Below are positions 7,509 through 13,938 of a DNA stretch of 15,943 nucleotides, piece after piece (within the stretch, counting starts at the first letter, position 1; each line of letters opens with the position of its first letter). Origin of the DNA: Desulfobacterales bacterium. GTDB taxonomy: Bacteria; Desulfobacterota; Desulfobacteria; Desulfobacterales; ETH-SRB1. The DNA lies in NCBI GenBank assembly GCA_030017395.1, contig JASEIZ010000025.1, positions 1-15,943 of the forward strand, given 5' to 3'. A program made the translations under genes and the position numbers. A model generated the notes under the pieces. That model ran no database searches. It was not told the DNA's origin and saw only the letters and a program-made list of their open reading frames with translations.

Positions 7509-7725
7509 TTCAGCCACAGATTGAAGCTCCCCGCCGCAAGCAGCGGGGAATGCGCTCGCTGTCCAGTTCACACAGATAAACGCAGACAGGTTAAACACAA
7601 AGAAAGCGCAGAACATTAAGAATTATATTATAATCTCTGCCTGCTGGCAGGCAAGTTGGCAACTTTGTAGCCGAACTATTACAATAAAAAATATCAGTGA
7701 TGATCAGCGCAGATCAGTGGCTGAA
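7509..7725. repeat. Short element with TTCAGCCACAGAT-type inverted ends, copy 2 (composite)
   Basis: TTCAGCCACAGAT (7509-7521) and ATCAGTGGCTGAA (7713-7725) pair at 12 of 13 positions and bound a 217-base non-coding block. It shares the CCACAGATT/CACACAGAT and CAGCGYAGATCRGTGGCTGAA words with copy 1 at 5774-5847, but is about 140 bases longer. The extra length includes a nested GC-rich hairpin at 7523-7568 and another small hairpin at 7638-7653 (TGCCTG/CAGGCA). The element fills most of the 309-base gap before the lyase-like gene. I see no gene in that gap. Confidence 0.7.
7523..7568. repeat. GC-rich hairpin repeat inserted in copy 2
   Basis: The block splits the word CCACAGATT (7514-7522) from CACACAGAT (7569-7577), which are contiguous in copy 1 at 5779-5796. 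It contains a GC stem (7529-7537 against 7540-7548, 8 of 9 pairs) followed by AATGCGCTCGCT. In reverse complement, 32 bases (7529-7560) match 11439-11470 at 29 positions. TT stands on both edges of the insert (7521-7522 and 7567-7568), possibly a 2-base target duplication. Confidence 0.7.
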
Positions 7726-7806
7726 CATTCAGCTTTTTATAGAAAATCTCTGTATGCCCTGTGATCTTTGTGGTAAAAGTTTTTTGTAAAGGAGGCATTG
7801 ATTGAT

Positions 7807-8934
7807 ATGACGGAATATGATTTTTGGAAAATTTTTCCCAAAATGCCCAGAAAGGTGACTATCGGCGACATAACAATTAGAGACGGTTTTCAGCATGAAG
7901 AAAAATTCATTTCCACTGCAGCAAAGACATTTTATCTCGAAGAGCTTATATTTGCAGGCTGCCGGCATATCGAAGTAACCAATCTTGGAAGCGCATTTTT
8001 AATGCCTCAGTTCAGGGATGCTGAAGATTTATTTAAATACCTGAGAGGCGACCTGTTTAAAAAACGATGTGAAAGAAAAGGCGTTAATTATGATGATATC
8101 TGCTTTACAGCCATTACTATCCGTGAATCTGCCGTTGATAGGGCTATCCAGTTAAAAGAAAAGGGTATCGGGCCAGACCGTCTTCTGATGATGGTTTCTA
8201 CGGAAGAAGAGCATCATTATGCAAATGCAGGAACGACGCTTCCCGAATACTGGAAAGAAGCGGAGCGTTGCATTAAAAAATGCAATGATGCGGGCATAAA
8301 AATGTGCGGAACGGTCAGCACTATATGGGGGAGTCCTATTGGCGGGGCAACAGACATGAAGGATGCGGTTGAATTCTCAAAAAGATGGCTGGAAATCGGA
8401 GCCCACGACATTGAACACGCGGACCATGACGGCAGCGCTTCAGCTCCGGATGTTTACCGCTATTTTTCCATGATACTTGATGAAATTCCAGATCCCGGCC
8501 TCCATGTCGCCCATTTCCATGAAACAAAGCGCATAGCGTCGGCATCTGTTCTGGCTGCATTGCAGGCAGGGATTACAATCTTTGAGGCAGCCATGGGGGG
8601 TCTTGGCGGGCAGCCGGCAAATTTCATGGATGACTGTCCTACCAAGGGCACCGGAGAATATTATTATAATGATCCAAGATATGTGGGCCTAATTACGCTG
8701 GAAGATACGCTGGTACAGATCGACGAGATGGGCATCGAGCATGGATATGATGTCGATCGTATTCTATGGCTTGGCAGGCAGATGGAAAAGACAATTGGAC
8801 GGAGACTGCGTTCCGAGGCTATAATTAATGGCCGGACTTTAAAGGAAGGGCATATGGAATTTGCCAGACCAGGTTTAAAGGAAAGAAAGATAAAATTAAG
8901 CGAAGAGCCTGGACAAAAAATTCCATGTGATTAA
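7807..8934 (+). CDS. HMG-CoA lyase-like DRE-TIM metalloenzyme lacking the catalytic Cys
   Basis: Predicted (beta/alpha)8 enzyme of the HMGL-like family, which cleaves or forms C-C bonds with a divalent metal. Family residues are present: R25-D26 and Q29 in IRDGFQHE, E56 in HIEVTNLG, and metal-ligand H236 and H238 in HFHETKR. Using human HMG-CoA lyase spacing, H235-to-C266 is 31 residues; here H238 plus 31 gives Q269 in GLGGQPAN. The catalytic Cys is thus replaced by Gln. The loop after it is about 16 residues longer than in HMG-CoA lyase and contains C277. The context (hydratase and MCC-beta upstream) suggests action on an HMG-CoA-like product, but the missing Cys makes another reaction possible. 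AAAGGAGG at 7788-7795 is only two bases from an alternative TTG (7798). I prefer ATG 7807 with an 11-base gap; the start is uncertain by three codons. Confidence 0.85.
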   Translation: MTEYDFWKIFPKMPRKVTIGDITIRDGFQHEEKFISTAAKTFYLEELIFAGCRHIEVTNLGSAFLMPQFRDAEDLFKYLRGDLFKKRCERKGVNYDDICFTAITIRESAVDRAIQLKEKGIGPDRLLMMVSTEEEHHYANAGTTLPEYWKEAERCIKKCNDAGIKMCGTVSTIWGSPIGGATDMKDAVEFSKRWLEIGAHDIEHADHDGSASAPDVYRYFSMILDEIPDPGLHVAHFHETKRIASASVLAALQAGITIFEAAMGGLGGQPANFMDDCPTKGTGEYYYNDPRYVGLITLEDTLVQIDEMGIEHGYDVDRILWLGRQMEKTIGRRLRSEAIINGRTLKEGHMEFARPGLKERKIKLSEEPGQKIPCD

Positions 8935-8959
8935 AATTTTTTGAATTGAGGAGTTGAAA

Positions 8960-9598
8960 ATGGAAACAAAGAAACAAAAACCCCATATGAATGTGGACTT
9001 TTTTGAGGATCTGACAGGCGACATTTCTAAGTCAAAACATAAAGACATTGAAGATATTGGAAAAAAGATTAAATCTCTCAGAGAAGAAAAAGGGTTGTCA
9101 ATTGACGAGGTTTCCAAACTAACGGGGTTTGATGCCGAACTTCTTACAAGCATAGAAAAAAATGAAGTGCAGCCCCAGCTTGGCACGGTTATCAAGCTTT
9201 CAAAGGCATTGGACGGCGCATTCAGCCGTCTGGTTTCAGGGGTTGGCGACAGGCTGTATTCGCTAACACGGAAGGGTGAGCAGAAGATCGTTTCAAGATC
9301 AACGTCAAAAAAGGGTAAAAAGAAACTATATACATACAAAAGCCTTGCGCCTGAAGTAAAGGGGCGTCACATGGAGGCCTTAATTGTTCAGCTCGAGGAA
9401 AACCCGGAAAAGGAGATGTCGGTTCATGATGGGGAAGAATTTATCTATGTTATAGATGGAGTTGCGGCGCTCAGAATCGGAGAGGAATGCTTTGATCTTA
9501 AGCCAGGGGACAGCGTTTACTACCTTTCAACCCTGCCGCACCAGATTGCTTCTAAAAAAGGCAGGGCAACAATATTAGCTGTGCTTTATGAAGGCTAA
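8960..9598 (+). CDS. XRE-family transcriptional regulator with C-terminal cupin domain
   Basis: Predicted DNA-binding regulator of 212 residues. After a charged N-terminal tail comes an XRE helix-turn-helix (IGKKIKSLREEKGLSIDEVSKLTGFDAELLTSIEKNE, about residues 33-70). A basic linker follows (STSKKGKKK), then a cupin_2 barrel in the last 75 residues, with HDGEEFIYVIDG, LKPGDSVYYLSTLPHQI and a final beta-strand. In this family the cupin senses a small ligand. Its place between the lyase-like gene and the DUF6125-like gene suggests it controls this operon or senses one of its intermediates (inference). An in-frame TTG at 8954 exists, but GAGGAG (8948-8953) is six bases before ATG 8960. Only 13 bases separate it from the next gene. 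Confidence 0.9.
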   Translation: METKKQKPHMNVDFFEDLTGDISKSKHKDIEDIGKKIKSLREEKGLSIDEVSKLTGFDAELLTSIEKNEVQPQLGTVIKLSKALDGAFSRLVSGVGDRLYSLTRKGEQKIVSRSTSKKGKKKLYTYKSLAPEVKGRHMEALIVQLEENPEKEMSVHDGEEFIYVIDGVAALRIGEECFDLKPGDSVYYLSTLPHQIASKKGRATILAVLYEG

Positions 9599-9611
9599 GG
9601 GAGGCTCATTA

Positions 9612-10373
9612 ATGACTGAAACAGCCAAAATGCCTGAAGATCTGAACCAGAAAGACAAAATACGTCTTGTTATCGACATGTTTCACAGGATAATAATCCA
9701 TTACGGCCTCTGGTTTGCCGAGATAAAGGACCAGATGGGCATGGAGAAGGCTCTTGAAATACTGGGTAATGCATCGAAAAGAAGTTATGATTATCAGATG
9801 AAAAGGCTTTCCAGAGCTCTTGGATTTGAGATGAAGGACGATCTGCCGGTGTCTTTGTTGCAAATGCCGGAGGAATCGGTTCAAAAACTTATGGACAGTG
9901 TTGCGTTAAACTGGCTTGCAAATGACGGCGTATGGTTTCAGGCAGTGGAATTTACAAGCGGCATGAATGATGCCAAGCAATGCAACGATTCCTGTTGGGC
10001 GCATTTTTCTCCTTTTGAAGCTTGGTCAATTAAAAGGTTTTTGAATCTTTCTGAAAATTCCGGGCTTGAAGGTTTAAAAAGAGCTCTTAATTTTCGTCTC
10101 TATTCCCGTGTTAATAGTCAATCCATTATTGATGAAAAGCCGGATGGTTTTGTGTTTCAGATGAATGAGTGCCGTGTTCAGTCGGCACGAAAACGGAAAG
10201 GACTTGATGATTATCCATGTAAATCCGGCGGAATTATTGAATATACATGTTTTGCCAAAGCTATCGACCCGGCAATCAGCACGGAATGCATAGGCTGTCC
10301 GCCGAATGCACATCCTGACGACTGGTACTGTGCCTGGCGATTTAAAATCAACCGGTCAGCCGATAAAGAGTAG
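9612..10373 (+). CDS. DUF6125-like cysteine-rich protein of unknown function
   Basis: The 253-residue protein is soluble, with no signal or membrane segment. The N-terminal half is helical and opens with a recognisable block, MFHRIIIHYGLWFAEIKDQMGMEKALEI. The C-terminal half is cysteine-rich: C124, C128, C187, C203, C213, C226, C229 and C240, in contexts such as NECRVQSARKRKG, TECIGCPPNAHPDDW and YCAWRF. I associate this pattern with DUF6125, distantly related to L-2-amino-thiazoline-4-carboxylate hydrolase-like proteins; that is recalled and unchecked. The cysteines could bind a metal or Fe-S centre, but no standard ferredoxin motif is present. GGGAGG (9599-9604) is seven bases from ATG 9612, preferred over the in-frame ATG 9588, which overlaps the regulator. 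It closes the acyl-CoA operon. I do not know its function. Confidence 0.75.
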   Translation: MTETAKMPEDLNQKDKIRLVIDMFHRIIIHYGLWFAEIKDQMGMEKALEILGNASKRSYDYQMKRLSRALGFEMKDDLPVSLLQMPEESVQKLMDSVALNWLANDGVWFQAVEFTSGMNDAKQCNDSCWAHFSPFEAWSIKRFLNLSENSGLEGLKRALNFRLYSRVNSQSIIDEKPDGFVFQMNECRVQSARKRKGLDDYPCKSGGIIEYTCFAKAIDPAISTECIGCPPNAHPDDWYCAWRFKINRSADKE

Positions 10374-10397
10374 CTACCCCGCCTTCTGTATTCCACA

Positions 10398-10556
10398 TTA
10401 TTTATGTCCCCCTGGGCGCATAAAACCCATTTTCTTTAATGATAAATAACCTTTCTTTGCGATAATTATGTGATCCAAAATAGATATTCCAAGGATTTTA
10501 CCGGCATCAATTAACTGTATAGTCGTTGCTATATCATCGGGGCCTGGTTTTCCAAC
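10398..10556 (-). pseudogene. radC: radC 3' fragment (JAB/MPN-domain protein remnant)
   Basis: On the minus strand an open frame of 52 codons reads PDDIATTIQLIDAGKILGI, then SILDHIIIAKKGYLSLKKMGFM, and ends at TAA (10398-10400). This is the C-terminal end of RadC-family proteins (family pattern: SxxDIxxTxxLxxAGKxLGIxxLDHIII...YxSLxExGxL). The upstream part, with the HxH of the JAMM metalloprotease-like motif, is absent: the frame meets a TGA at 10557-10559, where the XRE gene begins to share the sequence. There is no start codon or ribosome site that makes sense. The XRE stop codon lies inside this remnant, so a rearrangement has joined the two. RadC genes and remnants are common in genomic islands. 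Confidence 0.75.
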
Positions 10557-11047
10557 TCAACAATCCCTCGTAATTGTTTTATGATTCCCTCTCTTACCTT
10601 TTTATTTCTTGTCTTGCGAAACAGTTTCAAGAGAGTTATTTCTTCCTTGTCAAGGGGTTGGAAGGTTTCAATGGGATCTTCTCCAGAATTATATTTTAAG
10701 GCATGATCTGAAACCTTAAGAACACTTTTTTCTTCCTCGAAAAAGGTGGTAATATTAATTCCAAGTGCTTCTGAGATCTGTTGTAATCGCATGACGGAAA
10801 TCCTGGTTGAGCCCTTCTCGTATTTTTGGATTTGCTGAAAAGAAAGACCTATTCTTTCAGCCAAATCAATCTGAGAAAGACCCCAGTTTTTCCTTACCTG
10901 TCTAATTTTCAGTCCAATCTTTTTATCTATCAATCCCTTTTTCCTTTGAGCAGCATTATCCAACTTCTTACTAAATAAATATTTACCATATAAAAAACCG
11001 GAAAGTCTAACAACTGAGGATAGTATTTTTTTTGTTGATTTTGCCAT
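10529..11047 (-). CDS. XRE-family helix-turn-helix regulator
   Basis: Predicted DNA-binding protein. The helix-turn-helix core is IGLKIRQVRKNWGLSQIDLA then ERIGLSFQQIQKYEKGSTRISVMRLQQISEALGI, a classical XRE fold with the FQQIQKYEKG recognition region. A C-terminal helical tail (ITLLKLFRKTRNKKVREGIIKQLRGI) resembles the family's usual ending. The ATG-initiated frame gives 172 residues, but that start has almost no ribosome site and leaves 37 bases to the divergent receiver gene. A TTG at 10931-10933 is preceded by AAAGGA at eight bases and would begin LIDKKIGLKIRQ, the usual N-terminus of this family (134 residues). I list the longer frame but consider the TTG start likely. The last residues (about ENQAPMI) overlap the radC remnant, so the natural C-terminus may have been altered. 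Confidence 0.8.
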   Translation of the reverse strand: MAKSTKKILSSVVRLSGFLYGKYLFSKKLDNAAQRKKGLIDKKIGLKIRQVRKNWGLSQIDLAERIGLSFQQIQKYEKGSTRISVMRLQQISEALGINITTFFEEEKSVLKVSDHALKYNSGEDPIETFQPLDKEEITLLKLFRKTRNKKVREGIIKQLRGIVELENQAPMI

Positions 11048-11064
11048 CCTTATAGTTGTATTAT
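11035..11064 (+). promoter_or_regulatory. Possible promoter of the receiver gene
   Basis: TTGATT (11035-11040) and TATTAT (11059-11064) are 18 bases apart, 20 bases before the receiver's start codon. The match is moderate (4 of 6 and 5 of 6). It overlaps the ATG of the long form of the divergent XRE gene, which argues for the shorter XRE form. Confidence 0.35.
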
Positions 11065-11084
11065 GGTTGAAAAAGGAGGGCTAT

Positions 11085-11474
11085 ATGAAAAAAAGGATAC
11101 TCATTGCAGATGACGAGAAGGCTATAAGGATTTTACTTGCTATGGCTCTGAAAACTTATGATTACGAGGTTGATATTGTTGAAAATGGGCTTGAGGCAAT
11201 CAACAATATTCACAAAAGATATTATGATTTAATTATCACAGATTATATGATGCCCGAAATGGACGGACTTGAATTAACCAAAAGGATAAGATCAGAATAT
11301 CCTTCTATTCCAATTCTTATTATTTCCGCCAATGGGTCTGTACATGATCTCCTGAAAAGCGGGGCTACTGCCTGTATTTCAAAACCATTCAATATCTTAG
11401 AGATACAAAACAAAATAAAAACAATGCTGAACCGCAATAGCGAGCGCATTCCCCGTAGCTTGCTGCGGGGTTAG
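11085..11474 (+). CDS. Single-domain response regulator receiver (CheY-like), orphan
   Basis: Predicted phospho-acceptor signalling protein with a receiver domain only. Active-site residues are complete: acidic pair D9-D10, phosphorylation site D53 in LIITDYMMPEMDG, S81 in LIISANGS and K100 in CISKPF. The domain ends near MLNRN. The final dozen residues (SERIPRSLLRG region) are encoded by a palindromic repeat (11439-11470), so the tail is probably not functional. AGGAGG (11074-11079) is five bases from ATG 11085; an in-frame TTG at 11067 lies before that site and is rejected. No histidine kinase or output domain is nearby. It is divergent from the XRE gene, which might regulate it (inference). 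Confidence 0.9.
   Translation: MKKRILIADDEKAIRILLAMALKTYDYEVDIVENGLEAINNIHKRYYDLIITDYMMPEMDGLELTKRIRSEYPSIPILIISANGSVHDLLKSGATACISKPFNILEIQNKIKTMLNRNSERIPRSLLRG
11439..11470. repeat. GC-rich hairpin repeat at the 3' end of the receiver gene
   Basis: CCCCGTAGC (11451-11459) and GCTGCGGGG (11462-11470) form a nine-pair stem with one G-T pair and a two-base TT loop, preceded by AGCGAGCGCATT. The 32 bases match the reverse complement of 7529-7560 at 29 positions. The repeat encodes the last residues before the receiver's stop. GCGAGCG recurs directly after it (11474-11480). No T-run follows, so it is not a classical terminator. Confidence 0.7.
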
Positions 11475-11537
11475 CGAGCGAATCTAAAAATGGCTACTTC
11501 CTTACGGTCGCTGCGAAGCACTGCCGTCAGGCAGAAC

Positions 11538-11563
11538 ATTCCATGTAGCAAGCTACAGGGAAT
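11538..11563. terminator. Hairpin between the convergent receiver and bioA genes
   Basis: ATTCC-A-TGTAGC-AA-GCTACA-G-GGAAT forms an 11-pair stem with one mismatch (arms 11538-11549 and 11552-11563). It lies between two convergent genes and could end transcription from either side, but lacks a clear T-run. Its core (GTAGC, two loop bases, GCTAC) resembles the GC-rich hairpin repeat family at 11439-11470, so it may be a diverged copy. Confidence 0.4.
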
Positions 11564-11640
11564 CTTCAATAAAGAAAAATAGACTGATATTTATAGTCAT
11601 TGCCGCCACGTATACACGTTTCAAGCATGATGAAAAAGCC

Positions 11641-12984
11641 TTAAACTGCTAATAACGTAAGCACACTGTGTGTCCGATCTGTTATATCCATCAACTCTTC
11701 TTCTGTTACACAAAGCGGAAGAAAGAGATATATGACATTTCCCAATGGGCGAAGGATCAATCCGTTTTTAAGCCCTTTTTTGTAAACCGACAATCCTATC
11801 CTGTCTTCAAAGGCGAACGGCTTTTTGGTTTGTCTATCCCTTACAAGTTCGAAGGCTGCTACCAGCCCTATATGTCTTACATCACCCACAATTGGAATCT
11901 CTCTGAATTTTTGGACGGCCTGGTGAAAAATTGCGATTTTTATTGCTGCATTTTCCAGGGTCTTTTCTTTTTTAAAGAGCTCTAAAGAGGCAAATCCTGC
12001 GGCCGTGCTTAACGGGTTGGCCGTATAGGTGTGACCATGATAAAAGGTCATGTTGCTGATATAATCAGCATAAAAGGCTTCATATATCTCATCGGTCGTC
12101 AAGGTAGCGGCAAGTGGAAGGGTCCCGTTGGTTATCCCTTTTGACAGACACATAAAATCCGGCTTCACATCCGCATGCTCCACCGCAAACATCTTGCCTG
12201 TCCTTCCGAAACCCGTGGCCACCTCATCCACGATCAGATGGATATTGTATGCATCGGCAAGTTCCGCAACCTTTTTAAGATACTCAACAGGATAGATAAT
12301 AAAACCCCCTGCTCCCTGCATCAGAGGCTCAAGGATGATTCCTGCGATCTCATTGCTATGTTTGTTAAGAAGTTTTTCCAGTGGGTCAACACATTCTATG
12401 GCGCAGGTTTCCCGTTTTTTAGCGCACGGGCATCGGTAACAGTAAGGAGAGGGTATCTTAAATGCGTCAAAAAGAAGGGTGGCAAATGTTTGATTATAGA
12501 CTGAGTCCCCTCCAACACTCATTGCACCAATAGTATCGCCGTGATATCCGTTTTCAAGCCCGATAAATTTCTCTTTTTTTTCCTGCCCTTTATTTTTCCA
12601 AAACTGGAATGACATTTTCAGGGCTACCTCGCAGGAAGTGGAGCCATTATCTGAATAGAAGACTTTGCTGAGATTTTCAGGGGAACATTGAACAAGACTT
12701 TCCGCAAGCAATATCGCATTTTTATGGGTAAATCCGGCAAAGAGAACATGATCAAGCTCGGAAAGCTGTTTTTTTATCGCAGACTGGATATAGGGATGAT
12801 TGTGCCCGTGCACGTTACACCACCAGGACGAGATGGTGTCATAATAGACATTCCCTTCATGGTCGTAAAGACGGCAACCCTCGCCTTTTTCAATCAGGAC
12901 AGGATATTCCTTTTCATAATCTTTCATCTGAGTATAAGGATGCCAGATATATTTTCTGTCTTTTTCCAATAAGTCAAAGTCCAT
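11641..12984 (-). CDS. bioA: Adenosylmethionine-8-amino-7-oxononanoate aminotransferase
   Basis: Predicted PLP aminotransferase (class III) that turns 8-amino-7-oxononanoate into 7,8-diaminononanoate, using S-adenosylmethionine as amino donor. The 447-residue length fits. BioA hallmarks are present: IWHPYTQM near the N-terminus, DTISSWWCNVHGHNHP, SDNGSTSCEVALKM, GYHGDTIGAMSVGG, LIVDEVATGFGRTG, and the PLP-binding lysine K282 in LSKGITNG. ATG 12984 has AGGAG upstream at a rather long 11 bases. The gene starts 14 bases after bioD and is the last gene of the biotin cluster. The 3' end is about 165 bases from the convergent receiver gene. Confidence 0.97.
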   Translation of the reverse strand: MDFDLLEKDRKYIWHPYTQMKDYEKEYPVLIEKGEGCRLYDHEGNVYYDTISSWWCNVHGHNHPYIQSAIKKQLSELDHVLFAGFTHKNAILLAESLVQCSPENLSKVFYSDNGSTSCEVALKMSFQFWKNKGQEKKEKFIGLENGYHGDTIGAMSVGGDSVYNQTFATLLFDAFKIPSPYCYRCPCAKKRETCAIECVDPLEKLLNKHSNEIAGIILEPLMQGAGGFIIYPVEYLKKVAELADAYNIHLIVDEVATGFGRTGKMFAVEHADVKPDFMCLSKGITNGTLPLAATLTTDEIYEAFYADYISNMTFYHGHTYTANPLSTAAGFASLELFKKEKTLENAAIKIAIFHQAVQKFREIPIVGDVRHIGLVAAFELVRDRQTKKPFAFEDRIGLSVYKKGLKNGLILRPLGNVIYLFLPLCVTEEELMDITDRTHSVLTLLAV

Positions 12985-12998
12985 AATATTATATACTC

Positions 12999-13691
12999 CT
13001 ATGCACTATTCAGCGCTTTCAGTATATTTTCCCCTATAGGTTCAAATTCATTGATTAACGCCTCCATTGAATCGACTTTGGATAACGATCCAAACGATGG
13101 GCATTTCCCTATCCTGGAAATAGTTTTTCTATTATCTGCTTCTATTATTTTATCTTCTTTTCCTGCAAAATTAAAGACCATGCCTAATATCGGGATATCT
13201 CTTTTTGTCAGGGCTTCGATGGTAAGAAGGGTATGGTTGATTGTGCCTAAACCGCTGTCAGTGACAATCAAGACGGGAATTGCAAGGTCTGCCACAAGAT
13301 CGATCAGAAGATGGTCTCGGGTAAGAGGGACCAGGACGCCACCCACCCCTTCGACTATAAGAAAATCGTGCCTACGCACAAGTGTATGATAGCTTTCCAC
13401 GATCTTATCAATATCAATTTCTTGCCCTTCCAGTTTTGCGGCAAGATGCGGAGAAGCTGGAAAATCGAATGTATATGGGTGTAAAAGCAAAGGGTTATTA
13501 ATCTCTTCCTTTTTCCTTCCAAGCATCGAGAGGCAATAATCGATGTCGTCCGAGGTATTCCTGTTCCCAGTGCTCACCCATTTTTGAATCCCGACGTTAA
13601 TACCTTTACGTCTCAAGTGCCTGGCCAGGCAGCCGCAGATAACGGTTTTGCCTATGCCTGTATTGGTGCCGGTAATGAATACACTTTGCAA
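12999..13691 (-). CDS. bioD: Dethiobiotin synthetase
   Basis: Predicted ATP-dependent enzyme that closes the ureido ring, converting 7,8-diaminononanoate and CO2 into dethiobiotin in the cytosol. The P-loop GTNTGIGKT (residues 8-16) sits at the N-terminus as in all BioD proteins. Next comes the substrate-contact region KWVSTG, and VEGVGGVLVPLTRD in the middle carries the metal and diaminononanoate contacts. The 230-residue length is normal. The start codon is TTG at 13689-13691, with AGGG six bases upstream. A nearby ATG at 13694-13696 is out of frame, so TTG is the only start giving the full P-loop. A palindromic element and an AT-rich stretch separate it from bioC. Confidence 0.96.
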   Translation of the reverse strand: MQSVFITGTNTGIGKTVICGCLARHLRRKGINVGIQKWVSTGNRNTSDDIDYCLSMLGRKKEEINNPLLLHPYTFDFPASPHLAAKLEGQEIDIDKIVESYHTLVRRHDFLIVEGVGGVLVPLTRDHLLIDLVADLAIPVLIVTDSGLGTINHTLLTIEALTKRDIPILGMVFNFAGKEDKIIEADNRKTISRIGKCPSFGSLSKVDSMEALINEFEPIGENILKALNSA

Positions 13692-13800
13692 AACATACCC
13701 TTTTGCCCGATTACTGCGTCAGGCTTAAATATAATTTTGAGTTTTTAATTATCAATAAAGGAAAAAATCCGATTTTAATTCAAAATTCAACATTCAAAAT

Positions 13801-13935
13801 TGATGGCTTCGTAAAAAGTCCGATATACTACTTAAACGTCATTCCGGCGAAAGCCGGAATCCAGTATTTTCAGGTAGTTGCAGACTATCTGGACTCCGGT
13901 TTTCACCGGAGTGACGACTTTTTACGAGTTCATCA
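13801..13935. repeat. Complete 135-base VIPAKAGIQ-type palindromic element
   Basis: The ends are TGATGGCTTCGTAAAAAGTC (13801-13820) and its near inverse GACTTTTTACGAGTTCATCA (13916-13935), 17 of 20 pairing. Inside are two perfect 8-bp hairpins with 4-base loops: ATTCCGGC-GAAA-GCCGGAAT (13841-13860) and ACTCCGGT-TTTC-ACCGGAGT (13893-13912). Read as protein it gives the tell-tale VIPAKAGIQ, a known signature of such repeats misread as genes. It ends three bases from the bioC stop codon, within the biotin cluster. The truncated copy at 1-53 has the same end. Confidence 0.85.
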
Positions 13936-13938
13936 AAA

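Noticed and set aside
7501..7797. CRISPR array or small RNA in the gap, suggested by repeated CAGAT/GATCAG words
   Set aside because: The words are not evenly spaced or of constant length. They are explained by the inverted-repeat element and its nested hairpins.
7798..7806. TTG 7798 as start of the lyase-like gene
   Set aside because: It is only two bases from the AAAGGAGG ribosome site, too close; ATG 7807 is more plausible, although its 11-base gap is long.
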